Shown: positions 1 to 10,261, numbered from the stretch's first letter. The stretch is DNA of 64,000 nt from Paludisphaera soli (GCF_011064595.1 NZ_JAALJI010000001.1:620001-684000), one strand, 5' to 3'. Made by a program: numbers and translations. Notes: a model not told the origin generated them from the sequence alone.

Positions 1-248
1 AGGCCTCCCGCAGCCCCAGCCGGATCGGCTCGTACCGGCAGCAAGGCGACCTGATCAATAGCGTCGTCACGGCCTCGGCCCAGCCGGTGAACAACGACTA
101 CCGCCAGGGCGCCGTCTTCGGCGACGGGTCGATCACCGGCCACGTCACCGGCAAGGCTTACGACACCGACGGCCGCAACGCCCTCAGCCAGTTCGGCGCC
201 GGCGTCTTCGCCCGCCGCAAGGTCGGCCGCCTGCCCATCGCCCCCTGA
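1..248 (+). CDS. C-terminal end of an unidentified protein (cut by window edge)
   Basis: An open frame enters from the left edge and ends at TGA 246-248. It encodes about 81 visible residues, including the stretches VTASAQPVNNDYRQGAVFGD and SITGHVTGKAYDTDGRN, and ends in a basic patch (FARRKVGRLPIAP). The Gly/Asp/Asn-rich repeats look like an exported or surface protein, but I do not recognise a family. Codon use matches the neighbouring genes and a strong hairpin follows the stop, which supports a real gene end. The function is unknown because the N-terminus lies outside the window. Confidence 0.6.
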   Translation, partial: ASRSPSRIGSYRQQGDLINSVVTASAQPVNNDYRQGAVFGDGSITGHVTGKAYDTDGRNALSQFGAGVFARRKVGRLPIAP

Positions 249-279
249 TCGACCGGTCGAGCGAAAGCCCGAAACGCCC

Positions 280-319
280 GCGAGGCGTCCCCGCCGAACC
301 CTCGGCCGGGACGCCTCGC
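280..319 (+). terminator. Rho-independent-like hairpin after the partial gene
   Basis: A perfect 12-bp inverted repeat (arms 280-291 and 308-319, core GAGGCGTCCC/GGGACGCCTC) lies 31 bases after the stop of the first gene. A short run of T follows it (TCGTTT). It probably ends transcription of the partial gene, and possibly also that of the opposing gene that ends at 361. Confidence 0.65.
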
Positions 320-360
320 TCGTTTGGCCGCCTCGCGACAACGTGATCCCTATCGGGTCG

Positions 361-918
361 TCATCGCGACGGATGGAAATTGTCCCAAATACGGCCGAGC
401 CCGGCCGTGCGGTACGCCTCTCGGCGTCGATCGTCTCGAGCCTGATAGACTTCCACGGATGGCTTCCCGTCCAGTCCCTCGCGAACGCGATCCAGCAGGC
501 CGGGCTTGCGGGAGTAGATCTCCCAGCAGGACGAGTCGGTGTAGATCAGCCAGACCCGGGCATGTTCTCGGATGACATCGTCGCAGGTCTTCCACGAGGC
601 CTTATGGTAGAGCGAGGCGACTCGCAGGGGATCCTCCCGGGTCGGTTCGATGGCCCAGAGGCAGATGTCCTGCTCTACGAAACGGTCCGCGTAGCGAAAC
701 AGGCTGCCCGGTCGCCAAAGATAGGCGTTGTCGTCGCCGTCTTCGGGCCTCAGGAAGACGGAATAGTCGAATCCCGAGAGGGCCCCCATCCAGGGCGGCC
801 CCTCGAAGCACCACGCCAGCCGGTCGAGGTCCTGGCGGATCGGCCGGAACAGCTTCACGAACCAGAAGCCGGCGCGACCGGTGTGATCTTCGAGGAGCTT
901 GAGCAGGAGGCCGTCCAT
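361..918 (-). CDS. Hypothetical protein, 185 aa
   Basis: The 185-residue frame starts at ATG 918, with an AGGG-containing ribosome-binding sequence about 8 bases upstream on the minus strand. It lies 34 bases downstream of fabH on the same strand, so the two may be co-transcribed. The protein is soluble-looking, rich in Trp, Tyr and acidic residues, with no signal peptide or membrane segment. The pattern (WFVKLFRPIRQDLDRLAW, then GFDYSVFLRPEDGDDNAYLW) suggests a small globular domain, but I do not recognise the family and assign no function. Confidence 0.6.
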   Translation of the reverse strand: MDGLLLKLLEDHTGRAGFWFVKLFRPIRQDLDRLAWCFEGPPWMGALSGFDYSVFLRPEDGDDNAYLWRPGSLFRYADRFVEQDICLWAIEPTREDPLRVASLYHKASWKTCDDVIREHARVWLIYTDSSCWEIYSRKPGLLDRVREGLDGKPSVEVYQARDDRRREAYRTAGLGRIWDNFHPSR

Positions 919-952
919 CGGATCGCCCTCGCTTCCTCGATGGTCGAGCGAC

Positions 953-2038
953 TCACCAGCGGAAGAGCACGGTGCCCCAGTTCAGGCCCGAGCCGAATCC
1001 CGAGGTCAGCATCAGGTCGCCGCTCTGCAGGTTCCCGGCCCGGTTGATCTCGTCGAGGGCGATCGGGACGGAGCCGGCGGAGGTGTTTCCGTAGCGCTCC
1101 AGGTTCTTGAACACCGCATCGCGGTGGAAGCCCAGGACGTCGCTGGCGGAGTGGATGATCCGGACGTTGGCCTGGTGCGGGACGAACCAGCGGACGTCGC
1201 CCACGGTCTGGCCGGCGTGGCCCAGGACCGAGAGGGTGGAGTCCGCCAGGATGCGGACGGCCCACTTGAAGATCGCCCGGCCGTCCATCGTCAGGTAGTG
1301 CAGACCCTGCTCCACCGTCTCGGCGGTGGGGGGCATCCGGCTGCCGCCGGCGGGGCGGGTCAGCAGGTCCGAGCCCGAGCCGTCCGAGCCGATCTGGTAG
1401 GCGAGGAGCCCCTGCTCCTTCGTCCCGGGCCCGAGCAGCACCGCGCCGGCGCCGTCGCCGAACAGCGGGTAGCTCTTCTGGTCGCCGGGGTTGATGACCC
1501 GGCTGTTGCAGTCGCCGCCGACCACCAGGACGCGCTTGCCGGTCCCGGCGGCGACGAACTGCGAGCCGATCACCAGCGCGAAGACGAACCCGGCGCAGGC
1601 CGCCTGGATGTCGAACCCCGCGCAGTTGAGCTTGAGCCGGTCCTGGACGAGATTGGCCGTCGACGGAAACGCCATGTCGGGCGTGAAGGTGGCGAGCACC
1701 AAAAGGTCGACGTCGGCGGGGTCGCAGTCGGCGTTGCGGAGGCAGCGGGCGGCGGCCTCGGCGCAGAGGTCGCTGGTGGCCTGGTGGGGGAGGGCGAAGC
1801 GGCGCTCGTGGATGCCCGTCCGGTTGACGATCCACTCGGGATCGAAGCCCAGCGAATCCCGGAGGTCCAGGTTCGTGACCACGTTGTCCGGGACGTAGCT
1901 GCCGGTCCCCAGGATCTGCACGCCGGTCAGGGAGCGGGTCCGAGGCTGGATATGCGCCTGTCCGTTGCTCATGGTCGAGGGACGGGGCTCGGACGCCGCG
2001 ACTCGGACTCCGCCGATCTCACCATTAGTAACGGCCAT
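953..2038 (-). CDS. fabH: Beta-ketoacyl-ACP synthase III
   Basis: This is FabH, which condenses acetyl-CoA with malonyl-ACP to start type II fatty acid synthesis in the cytoplasm. The thiolase-fold motifs are in order: GTGSYVPDNVVTN near residues 44-56, the catalytic Cys148 in QAACAGF, the His in FVPHQANVRI and the Asn in GNTSAGSVP. The 361 residues exceed the usual 310-330 because of an N-terminal tail of about 36 residues. An internal ATG at residue 23 (position 1972) is a plausible alternative start. The start region faces a divergent gene at 2294. Confidence 0.93.
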   Translation of the reverse strand: MAVTNGEIGGVRVAASEPRPSTMSNGQAHIQPRTRSLTGVQILGTGSYVPDNVVTNLDLRDSLGFDPEWIVNRTGIHERRFALPHQATSDLCAEAAARCLRNADCDPADVDLLVLATFTPDMAFPSTANLVQDRLKLNCAGFDIQAACAGFVFALVIGSQFVAAGTGKRVLVVGGDCNSRVINPGDQKSYPLFGDGAGAVLLGPGTKEQGLLAYQIGSDGSGSDLLTRPAGGSRMPPTAETVEQGLHYLTMDGRAIFKWAVRILADSTLSVLGHAGQTVGDVRWFVPHQANVRIIHSASDVLGFHRDAVFKNLERYGNTSAGSVPIALDEINRAGNLQSGDLMLTSGFGSGLNWGTVLFRW

Positions 2039-2293
2039 GCTGCTTTGGTTCTCTCAAGGATCGAGGTGACGGGGCCTGACGGGCGGGGCCGCGGCCCGGT
2101 CGCGAGATGCCGCCGATCGACGTGCTGGCGCGCTCGTCGCAATCCCCCGGCGCATCGCGAGACGCCGATTATGACGAGGGTGGCACAGGGAAGAATCGGA
2201 ATATACTGTTTATCGACCTACGCGACCATAGCAATGCGAAATTTGGGGCCGTCGCCGACGCCCCCGAATCGGCCTCGAAGGAGGGCCCGCGAC

Positions 2294-2719
2294 GTGGCCG
2301 AACATGCCATCCGCCTCCGCGCCGCCTGGCAGGCGATCGACCCCGACGACCCCGACGGCGCACCCTTCCGCGTCGATCTCCCGGTCGACTGGGCGTCCTT
2401 CCCCTGGCCCTCGGGACGGGCCCCCCGCCGGTTGACGCTCTCGCGGCGATTCGGCAGGCCCGCGGCGCGAGGCGAGGGCCCGCTCCGCGCCTTCCTCGTG
2501 CTCGAGGCCGCCGACGGCGTGCGGTCGATCGCCCTCGACGGCGAGTCCCTGCCCTGTCGCCGGACGGCCCCCGGTCGCCTGGTCGTCGACCTACCTCCCC
2601 TGGAACCCCGGAATCTCCTGGTCGTCGAGGTCGAGCTTCCCGACCCGCCGCCGTCCGCCTGGGGAGAGGCCGGCCTGGTCTTCGGCCCGGCCGGGTCAGG
2701 TCCCGAGGAGGTCGCCTGA
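2294..2719 (+). CDS. Hypothetical protein, 141 aa (GTG start)
   Basis: This gene is divergent from fabH. I chose GTG 2294 because AAGGAGGG (2278-2285) sits 8 bases upstream, the best Shine-Dalgarno in this part of the window. An ATG at 2234 is in frame but lacks such a site. The product begins VAEHAIRLRAAWQAIDPDDP and contains a beta-rich region (LTLSRRFGRP, then LRAFLVLEAADGVRSIALDG and LVVEVELPDPP). That is reminiscent of the jelly-roll or carbohydrate-binding halves of glycoside hydrolases, but too short to assign. It is probably cytoplasmic, with no signal peptide. Function unknown. Confidence 0.65.
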   Translation: MAEHAIRLRAAWQAIDPDDPDGAPFRVDLPVDWASFPWPSGRAPRRLTLSRRFGRPAARGEGPLRAFLVLEAADGVRSIALDGESLPCRRTAPGRLVVDLPPLEPRNLLVVEVELPDPPPSAWGEAGLVFGPAGSGPEEVA

Positions 2720-2816
2720 AAGGCTTGGCGGGGCGGCCAGCCCCGGGGTACGATGGTCGCCACGTTCAACGATGACGACCCGCCGCCGGGACTCCGCGAG
2801 AGGGGCGAGCCGCCGT

Positions 2817-3614
2817 ATGATCGAACCGCGACACGACTTCGCCAAGACCTACCGGATCTGCCGCCTGGGCTTCTTCCTCCTGGCGGTCGGCCTCGTCCCG
2901 GCCTGCCTCGTCGACGTCCTCTGGCTCGTCGGCCGCTTCGGCGACCCCCGGCTGCTCATGCTCGTCGACCGCAGCGGCCTGATCTCGCTGGTGGCCACGG
3001 TCACACCGTGGGCCACGCTCGCCGGTTCCACCGTGCTCTGGGGTGCCTGGAGCAACCCGAGTTGGCAGCGTCGGGCGGGGCTGCTCCTCACCATGTGCCT
3101 GGTGGACGTGGGTAGCTGGTTCCTGGACCAGGGCGATCCGATGATGCGAGGCGAGCACGCCTGGTTCCGCCTCCAGCTCGGCACGGCGCTCGGCTGGGCC
3201 GAGTTCGCGCTCCTGGCGAGCCTGTCGGGCGCGTTCCTGGCGCATCTGGGGGTCGAGCCGGCCGAGGAATCGTCGAAGTCGACCCGATCCCTGGCCGCCA
3301 CCGGGGCCGTGGTCTGGCTGATGCTCTTCTGCGAGACCGCCAACCTCCAGGCGGGGTGGCCCGTGCAGCCGAACCCGCGGTTCACGCTGCACGCGCAACT
3401 CCTCTGGATGGGCAACACCATGATCCACACGATCTGCCTGATCCAGGTCACCGCGCTGGTGGTGTCGGCCGTGCGTCGCGGCCATCAGGAGGTAGGCCTG
3501 ACCGCCGCCGAAGATTCGGGCGAGCGGCAGGAGGAGGAGCGGCTCGGCGTCTTCCGCGACGCGACCGCCGCCGACGCCCTCGGGCCCGTCGGGGATCGCC
3601 CGGCCGTCCTGTAA
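2817..3614 (+). CDS. Multi-pass membrane protein of unknown function
   Basis: Translation from ATG 2817 (MIEPRHDFAKTY) gives 265 residues. An upstream in-frame ATG at 2772 would add 15 basic residues. Roughly six hydrophobic helices are visible (LGFFLLAVGLVPACLVDVLW, the segment around TLAGSTVLWGAW, AGLLLTMCLVDVGSWF, WAEFALLASLSGAF, AVVWLMLFCETANL and MIHTICLIQVTALVV). A charged, probably cytoplasmic tail follows. No known family was recognised. It converges with ispH, leaving only 34 bases between the stops. Confidence 0.65.
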   Translation: MIEPRHDFAKTYRICRLGFFLLAVGLVPACLVDVLWLVGRFGDPRLLMLVDRSGLISLVATVTPWATLAGSTVLWGAWSNPSWQRRAGLLLTMCLVDVGSWFLDQGDPMMRGEHAWFRLQLGTALGWAEFALLASLSGAFLAHLGVEPAEESSKSTRSLAATGAVVWLMLFCETANLQAGWPVQPNPRFTLHAQLLWMGNTMIHTICLIQVTALVVSAVRRGHQEVGLTAAEDSGERQEEERLGVFRDATAADALGPVGDRPAVL

Positions 3615-3648
3615 TTCGGCCGGGCGGGCCGTCGTCGAGATGTCACGT

Positions 3649-4611
3649 TCAGGTGCGGGCGGCGGCCGGCGGCTCGCCGGTGGCGAGCAGCTCGCGGAGC
3701 GAGCGCGGTAGCGGGAAGTGGACGTCCTCCTCGCGGACGACGGCCTCGTCGATTGTCGCCGCGAAGGTGGTCTGGAGGTAGTCGACGCACTCCTGGACCA
3801 CGTTCTCGGGCGCGCTGGCGCCGGCCGTAATGAGGACCGTTTCGACCCCTTCGAACCACTCGGGCTGAATCTCGGACACGCCGTCGATCAGGTGCGACGA
3901 GATGCCCATGGAGAGGGCGATCTCGGCGAGCCGGCGGCTGTTCGAGCTGTTCTGGCTGCCGAGGACCAGGACCACGTCGGCCCTCGCGGCCAGCTCGCGG
4001 ACGGCGACCTGGCGGTTCTGGGTCGCGTAGCAGATGTCGTCCTTGGGCGGGTTGTTGATCTTCGGGAATTTCTTGCGGAGCGCGGCGATCACGATGTTGG
4101 CGTCGTCAACGCTCAGGGTGGTCTGGGTCAGGTAGGCGACCTTCTCCGGGTCGGGCAGCTCCAGCCGTTCCACGTCCTCGGCGGTCTCGACCAGGACCAT
4201 CTGCTCGGGCGCCTCGCCCATCGTGCCGATCACCTCGTCGTGCCCCTCGTGGCCGATCAGGACGATCGTGTAGCCGGCCTTGGCGTACTTGATCGCCTCC
4301 AGGTGGACCTTGGTCACGAGCGGGCAGGTGGCGTCGATCGCCAGCAGGCGGCGGGCCTTGGCCTGGCTGCGGATCTCGGGCGAGACCCCGTGGGCGCTGT
4401 AGAGGAGCGGCGACCTTTCGGGCACCTCGTCGAGCGTCTCGACGAAGACGGTCCCCTGGCGGGAGAAGCGATCGACGACGTACTTGTTGTGCACGATCTC
4501 GTGGTAGACGTACACCGGCGGCCCGAAGAATTCGAGCGCGCGTTCCAGGCATTCGATCGCCATGTTGACCCCCGCGCAGAAGCCTCGGGGGTTGGCCAGG
4601 AGGATTTTCAT
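3649..4611 (-). CDS. ispH: 4-hydroxy-3-methylbut-2-enyl diphosphate reductase
   Basis: IspH (LytB) is the last enzyme of the MEP isoprenoid pathway. It reduces HMBPP to IPP and DMAPP using a [4Fe-4S] cluster. The three cluster cysteines are visible: Cys12 (NPRGFCAGV), Cys96 (DATCPLV) and Cys194 (DDICYATQNR). The conserved HEIVHNKYVV, GHEGHDEV and GSQNSSNS segments are also present. The 320 residues match the family length, and the start MKILLANPRGF is canonical. It stands alone on the minus strand. Confidence 0.96.
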   Translation of the reverse strand: MKILLANPRGFCAGVNMAIECLERALEFFGPPVYVYHEIVHNKYVVDRFSRQGTVFVETLDEVPERSPLLYSAHGVSPEIRSQAKARRLLAIDATCPLVTKVHLEAIKYAKAGYTIVLIGHEGHDEVIGTMGEAPEQMVLVETAEDVERLELPDPEKVAYLTQTTLSVDDANIVIAALRKKFPKINNPPKDDICYATQNRQVAVRELAARADVVLVLGSQNSSNSRRLAEIALSMGISSHLIDGVSEIQPEWFEGVETVLITAGASAPENVVQECVDYLQTTFAATIDEAVVREEDVHFPLPRSLRELLATGEPPAAART

Positions 4612-4699
4612 CGGCGCGGAGGCTCCTCGACAAGGGCGGATGTTCCGGCCTCATCCTAACGGACGACGGCGCTTTCCGGGAAGACGGAACGCGGCCCCC

Positions 4700-5506
4700 T
4701 CACTCCCCGCCGACCTCCTGAAAAAATCTCACGATCAACTCCGGTGCGACCTTCGGGAACTCATGCCCGCCCGGGTGGACGTACTCGACGAACGGCGCCC
4801 CGAGCTTCGAGGGGAACCGCGTCGCCACGCCTCCCGGGCCCCAGGGGCGGCCCTTCGCCTCGCAGGCGTTGTCCCGCTTGGCCCGATCCATGCCGGCCCG
4901 CTGGCCCTCGTACGGTGCGATGGCATCCCCCTCCCCGGCGATGTGCAGGCAAGGCTTCGGCTCCAGCCGTTCGACCCGCTCCAGCGCCTGGCTGGCGCAA
5001 GGGGCCACAGCAGCAACCCGATCCGGTCGCGCCGCCCAGAGCAGGTAACTGAACCGCCCGCCGTTCGAGTGCCCGGTCGAGTAGACCCGTTTCGCGTCCG
5101 CCCCGGACTCGCCGAACGTCGCCAGCATCGCGTCGAAGAATTTCAGGTCCCGATCGTCCTCCTGCCCGACCTCGAACTGCCAGCCCGCCTCCTTCCCCTC
5201 GGGGTCGGAGACCCGGCCCTTCGTCGCCAGCCCCTGGGGATAGACCACGACCGCCTCGGGCCAGAGCCGCTCGAATGCGCAGGCCGCCGCGAAATAACGC
5301 GCCCGGCCGCCGTGCCCGTGCCAGGCGAAGACGACCGGGGCCCCTTCCATCCTGACGGGCCTGTGCACGAAGGCCGTCCGCGACGCCCCCGCAACCTCCC
5401 ACTGAAGCGGCCTGAGCGGCCCGCCCGTCTGCACCTGCGCGAAGGCCGGGGCGTGCGCCGCGAGCAGCACCGCTATCAGACTCGCCGTCAGCGTTCTTCG
5501 CGTCAT
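4700..5506 (-). CDS. Secreted PHB-depolymerase-like alpha/beta-hydrolase
   Basis: A 268-residue exported esterase of the LpqC/PHB-depolymerase type. The N-terminus MTRRTLTASLIAVLLAAHAP is a signal peptide with probable cleavage after AFA-Q. The oxyanion-hole segment is AWHGHGGRARYF (about 61-72), the nucleophile elbow is GHSNGGRF (Ser147), a likely acid is Asp194 in GEGDAIAPY, and the catalytic His is in HPGGHEFP near the C-terminus. The family hydrolyses polyhydroxyalkanoates or feruloyl/acetyl esters. The substrate here is not decided by sequence. Confidence 0.82.
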   Translation of the reverse strand: MTRRTLTASLIAVLLAAHAPAFAQVQTGGPLRPLQWEVAGASRTAFVHRPVRMEGAPVVFAWHGHGGRARYFAAACAFERLWPEAVVVYPQGLATKGRVSDPEGKEAGWQFEVGQEDDRDLKFFDAMLATFGESGADAKRVYSTGHSNGGRFSYLLWAARPDRVAAVAPCASQALERVERLEPKPCLHIAGEGDAIAPYEGQRAGMDRAKRDNACEAKGRPWGPGGVATRFPSKLGAPFVEYVHPGGHEFPKVAPELIVRFFQEVGGE

Positions 5507-5563
5507 GTCGACCCCAGCTCGATTAGGCCTTTTTGTGCCGAAACCGCGTTCGACGGCCGTACC

Positions 5564-6079
5564 CTACTCGCTGCGCACCCCGCCGGTTATCCCGCGGATC
5601 AGGTCGATCAGGAACTCCCTGACGAGCTGCGTCTCCTGGGAATCATATCGCGAGACGCTGAACCGATAATGGGTCCGGGCCCGGCGTCCGCGATGCCTGG
5701 GCGCGTAGGCAAGGATCTCCTCCTCCTGCCCCGGCTCGAAGGTCAGGTCGTTGGACGGCTGTTCGAAGCAGGAGAGCGTGCAATGGGGGATCAAGAGCGG
5801 ACGACGGTAGTTGAGCAGACCTCGAATCGTATCCTCGTCCCCCGCTTCGAATGCCTGGTTCACATCCCGCGTCCGTTCAAGGTCGGTCGAGGGCCATGCC
5901 AGCACCGTCGTACAGATGATGTCGGAGAGCGGTAAGCCGGGAGGCGCAGTCGAGGATACGTCCCTGGCCGGCACCAGGTCGAGAAGACGGAGTTCGTGAC
6001 CCTCCCACTCCGCCTGACGCCTCAGGTCGAATGTGGTCAGGGCGGGCTTCGCCGAATAGACGAACAGTTCGCCGGACAT
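5564..6079 (-). CDS. Hypothetical protein, 171 aa
   Basis: I chose ATG 6079 (MSGELFVYSAKPALTTF) because GAGGAGG sits just upstream on the minus strand. A longer open frame continues to 6196 but lacks a comparable site and its extra residues look non-coding. The product is soluble, with a central WPSTDLERTRDVNQAFEAGD segment and a basic RHRGRRARTHYRF segment before a C-terminal helix (REFLIDLIRGI). No family recognised. It is the divergent neighbour of the pyr operon. Confidence 0.6.
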   Translation of the reverse strand: MSGELFVYSAKPALTTFDLRRQAEWEGHELRLLDLVPARDVSSTAPPGLPLSDIICTTVLAWPSTDLERTRDVNQAFEAGDEDTIRGLLNYRRPLLIPHCTLSCFEQPSNDLTFEPGQEEEILAYAPRHRGRRARTHYRFSVSRYDSQETQLVREFLIDLIRGITGGVRSE

Positions 6080-6312
6080 GTCGCCTCCTCGCTCGACGGC
6101 AGCGTTTCCACGGAGCCCCACTCCTCCAGCCTCGCGGCGATCCCTGCGGTTTGCAATCATCCCTCGGCCCGGCGGATCGACAAGATCATCCCTCACGACC
6201 GCACACGCCGGTAGCCGGGGGCCTCCGCGTCGCTTGTCCGGCCGCGCATCGGTCTGCTAGACTTCGCTCTGGCGGGAGACGACGCGCCCGAGGCGTGACA
6301 GGGGTGGTCTTG

Positions 6313-6876
6313 ATGAGCGAAGACGTTCGGGTTTGCGACGCCGGGGAGACCGGCCGGTTGATCCAGGCGATGGCCGGGCGGATCTGGGACGGCGCCACGC
6401 CCGAGACGCCCGTGCGGCTCGTCGGCGTCCGGTCCCGGGGCGTCCCCCTGGCGCAACGACTGGCCGCCGAGGCCGCCGCCAAGGGACACGGGCCGATCGT
6501 CGTCGGGGCCGTGGACATCACGCTCTACCGCGACGATCTCGACCAGGTCCGGCGCTGGCCGGTGCTCCATGGCACCGAGATCCCGTTCGACGTGGACGGC
6601 GCCGACGTCGTCCTGGTCGACGACGTGCTGTTCACCGGCCGGACGATCCGCGCCGCGATCAACGCCGTGTGCGACCTGGGGCGGCCTTCGCGGATCCGGC
6701 TGGCCGTGCTCGTCGACCGCGGCGGGCGCGAGCTGCCGATCCAGCCCGACGTGGTCGGCCTGAAGCTGGAAACCGACCTCCGCGACCGCGTGCAGGTCCG
6801 CCTCCGGCCCGTCGACCCGGTCGAGGAGATCGTCCGGACCCCCGCCGCCTCGCCCTCCCACCTCTCCCCCTCCTGA
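6313..6876 (+). CDS. pyrR: PyrR, pyr operon regulator / uracil phosphoribosyltransferase
   Basis: A 187-residue PRTase-fold protein starting at ATG 6313. The PRPP loop [16 protein letters not shown] is diagnostic, and the [17 protein letters not shown] and [13 protein letters not shown] segments are typical of PyrR. PyrR binds pyr mRNA in response to UMP and can also make UMP from uracil and PRPP. As first gene of pyrR-pyrB-pyrC, with 14 bases to pyrB, it is likely to control the operon, but I could not identify a convincing attenuator stem upstream. Confidence 0.9.
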   Translation: MSEDVRVCDAGETGRLIQAMAGRIWDGATPETPVRLVGVRSRGVPLAQRLAAEAAAKGHGPIVVGAVDITLYRDDLDQVRRWPVLHGTEIPFDVDGADVVLVDDVLFTGRTIRAAINAVCDLGRPSRIRLAVLVDRGGRELPIQPDVVGLKLETDLRDRVQVRLRPVDPVEEIVRTPAASPSHLSPS

Positions 6877-6890
6877 GAGGAGCCTTTCCC

Positions 6891-7904
<1,014 letters not shown>

Positions 7905-7950
7905 CCGCGCCGCTCCGAACGAAGGCCGACGAACCCCAAGGACCCTCGCC

Positions 7951-9258
7951 TTGCCGACCATCCAGATCACCGGCGGAAGGATCATCGACCCCTCTCGGGA
8001 CCTCGACCAGGTCGGGGACCTCTGGATCGCCGACGGCAAGATCGCGGCCGACGGCGGAGGCGCGAAGCCCGACATCGTGGTCGACGCCCGGAACCTCATC
8101 GTCGCCCCCGGCCTGATCGACTGCCACGTCCACCTGCGCGAGCCGGGCCAGGAGGAGGACGAGACGATCGCCACGGGGGCGGCCTCGGCCCTGGCCGGCG
8201 GCGTGACCTCGGTCGCCTGCATGCCCAACACGCTCCCGCCGATCGACACCCAGGCCACGGCCGAGTTCGTCGTGCTGCAAGGGCGTCGCGCCCGTCAGGC
8301 GAACGTCTACCCGGTCGGCTGCGTGAGCAAGGGACGCAAGGGGGAGGAGCTGGCGGGGCTCGGCCAGCTCGTCGCCGGCGGCGCGGTCGCGTTCACCGAC
8401 GACGGCGCCCCGGTCTCCAACGCCGGCCTGATGCGCCGGGCCCTCGAATACTCGAAGATGTTCGACCTCGTCATCATGCAGCACTGCCAGGTCATGGAGC
8501 TGACCGTGGGCGGCGTCATGAACGAGGGGTTCGAGTCCATGCGGCTCGGCCTGGGGGGCATGCCCGCCGCGGCCGAGGACATTATGGTCGCCCGAGACAT
8601 CCGCCTGGCCGAGATCACCGGCGGTCGGCTCCACATCCAGCACATCTCGACCGCCCGCGCCGTGGAGCTGGTCCGCGAGGGCAAGAAGCGCGGCATCCGG
8701 GTCACGGCCGAGGCCTGCCCGCACCACTTCAGCCTGACCGACGAGAAGCTGCGCTCGTTCGACTCCAACTACAAGATGAACCCGCCACTCCGCACCGCGG
8801 AGGACGTCGCCGCCGTCATCGATGGGCTCAAGGACGGGGCGATCGAGGTCCTCTGCACCGACCACGCCCCCCACGCCCGCGAGAAGAAGATGCGCGAGCT
8901 GGACCAGGCCCCGTTCGGGATCGTCGGCCTGGAAACCTTGCTGCCGATCACCGTCACCCACCTGATCGAACCTGGCCACCTATCGTGGTCGCAGGCGATC
9001 CGCTACCTGACGATCAACCCGGCGAAGCTCCTGAACCTCCCAAAGGGGACGCTCGCCCCGGGCGTCGACGCCGACGTGACGATCATCGACCCGACCACGT
9101 CCTGGACCATCGACCCGGCCCAGTTCCGCAGCAAGAGCCGCAACACCCCCTACGCCGGCTGGGAAGTCCGCGGCCGCGCCCACACCGTGATCGTCGACGG
9201 CGAGATCCGCCACACCCTCGGCGGGATCGTGCGGGAATCCGACGTCCAATCCGCTTGA
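7951..9258 (+). CDS. pyrC: Dihydroorotase (TTG start)
   Basis: Cyclises carbamoyl aspartate to dihydroorotate. The start is TTG 7951, with AAGGA about 8 bases upstream. No ATG fits the conserved N-terminus. Metal ligands of the amidohydrolase fold are visible: HVHLREPGQEEDE, the Asp of FTDDGAPV in place of a carboxylated Lys segment, HHF in CPHHFSLTDEKL, and the catalytic Asp in CTDHAPHA. At 435 residues it is a class I (long) dihydroorotase. It closes the pyr operon 46 bases after pyrB and is followed by a hairpin. Confidence 0.94.
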   Translation: MPTIQITGGRIIDPSRDLDQVGDLWIADGKIAADGGGAKPDIVVDARNLIVAPGLIDCHVHLREPGQEEDETIATGAASALAGGVTSVACMPNTLPPIDTQATAEFVVLQGRRARQANVYPVGCVSKGRKGEELAGLGQLVAGGAVAFTDDGAPVSNAGLMRRALEYSKMFDLVIMQHCQVMELTVGGVMNEGFESMRLGLGGMPAAAEDIMVARDIRLAEITGGRLHIQHISTARAVELVREGKKRGIRVTAEACPHHFSLTDEKLRSFDSNYKMNPPLRTAEDVAAVIDGLKDGAIEVLCTDHAPHAREKKMRELDQAPFGIVGLETLLPITVTHLIEPGHLSWSQAIRYLTINPAKLLNLPKGTLAPGVDADVTIIDPTTSWTIDPAQFRSKSRNTPYAGWEVRGRAHTVIVDGEIRHTLGGIVRESDVQSA

Positions 9259-9270
9259 CCCGGTCGCTCC

Positions 9271-9299
9271 TCCAAGTCGCGGTCTCGCAGCGACTTGGA
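9271..9299 (+). terminator. Hairpin ending the pyr operon
   Basis: A perfect 10-bp inverted repeat (TCCAAGTCGC at 9271-9280, GCGACTTGGA at 9290-9299) with a 9-base loop starts 12 bases after the pyrC stop. No U-run follows, so it may be a strong pause, or RNA-stabilising hairpin, rather than a classical terminator. Confidence 0.55.
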
Positions 9300-9372
9300 A
9301 TCGAGCCGCCGCGCCCCTACACTTCATTCGGGTCCTTGTGAGCGAACGGCGAAGTCCCGGGTGTGCGTAGCG

Positions 9373-10098
9373 ATGCGCTGGCTGATCGACGGATACAACG
9401 TGATGCACGCCGCCGGGGTCGTCGACTCCAAGATGGGCCGGCACCGGTTCCGCGACGCCCGACAGCGGTTCCTCGACCACCTGGCGCGGTCGCTCGGCGA
9501 ATTGGCGGGCGAGACGACCGTCGTGTTCGACGCCAACCAGCCCCCGGCGGACTTCCCGGTCGAGTCGGTCTACCGGGGGATCACGGTGATCTTCGCCCTG
9601 GCCGACGCCAGCGCCGACGCCCGGATCGAGCGGATCCTCGCCCGCCACTCGACCCCCAAGGCCCTCACCGTCGTCTCCAACGACCGCGAGGTTCGCAAGG
9701 CCGCGACCAGCCGGAAGGCCCGCGCCGTGAAGGCCGACGACTTCCTGGACCGGATGCCCACCCTGGCCTACGAGAAGCGTCCGGCCATCGTCCCCGGGCC
9801 CGACCCGGAGGCCGTTCGCGACGCCCCCGTCCTCGACGAAGCCGAACGCGCCTACTGGCAGGAGGTCTTCGGCGCAATCGACGTCGAGCCGCCCGCCGTC
9901 TCCCGGCCGCCGAAGGCCGGCAAGGCCGCGGCGAGGCCCGGCAAGGCCGCCGCGAAGCCCCTGCCCCCCGCTCCGGACCGCCGTCACGTCGTCAGGCCCC
10001 CCGACCTGGCGCTCGACGAGGTGCCCAACCTCCGCCACGCGATGCTCACCGACGCCGACATCGCCGCCATCCAGCGCGAGATCGACCGGGAAGGCTGA
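9373..10098 (+). CDS. NYN (PIN-like) domain protein, YacP-type
   Basis: The N-terminal ~150 residues are a NYN/PIN-like nuclease fold: WLIDGYNVMHA, VVFDANQPP, ADARIERILARH and VVSNDREVRK supply the conserved acidic and Asn residues that bind metal. The family (YacP/Rae1) cleaves RNA in ribosome-linked decay in other bacteria. The C-terminal third is an Ala/Lys/Pro-rich linker followed by a short helix (DADIAAIQREIDR). GTG codons at 9361 and 9367 are possible slightly earlier starts. It stands alone between the pyr operon and sucC. Confidence 0.82.
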   Translation: MRWLIDGYNVMHAAGVVDSKMGRHRFRDARQRFLDHLARSLGELAGETTVVFDANQPPADFPVESVYRGITVIFALADASADARIERILARHSTPKALTVVSNDREVRKAATSRKARAVKADDFLDRMPTLAYEKRPAIVPGPDPEAVRDAPVLDEAERAYWQEVFGAIDVEPPAVSRPPKAGKAAARPGKAAAKPLPPAPDRRHVVRPPDLALDEVPNLRHAMLTDADIAAIQREIDREG

Positions 10099-10261
10099 TC
10101 GGCGTGCGGCGATCGCAGGGCCCGCATCCCCCGGGTTCCCGCCTGCGCCCCTTGGCGGGGACGTTCGCGGCGCGGTACAAACATGCCTATCATTCCCCGC
10201 CGGCGAACTCGGTCGATGCCGCCGTTCCCGCGCTGACTTCTTGGAATCAGGGCCGTTTTGA

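Noticed and set aside
2181-2200. TGGCAC resembling a sigma-54 -24 element upstream of the gene at 2294
   Set aside because: The required -12 TTGC at the proper spacing is absent, so this is a chance match.
2202-2207. TATACT resembling a -10 box upstream of 2294
   Set aside because: No -35 element sits 16-18 bases upstream, so it is not called as a promoter.
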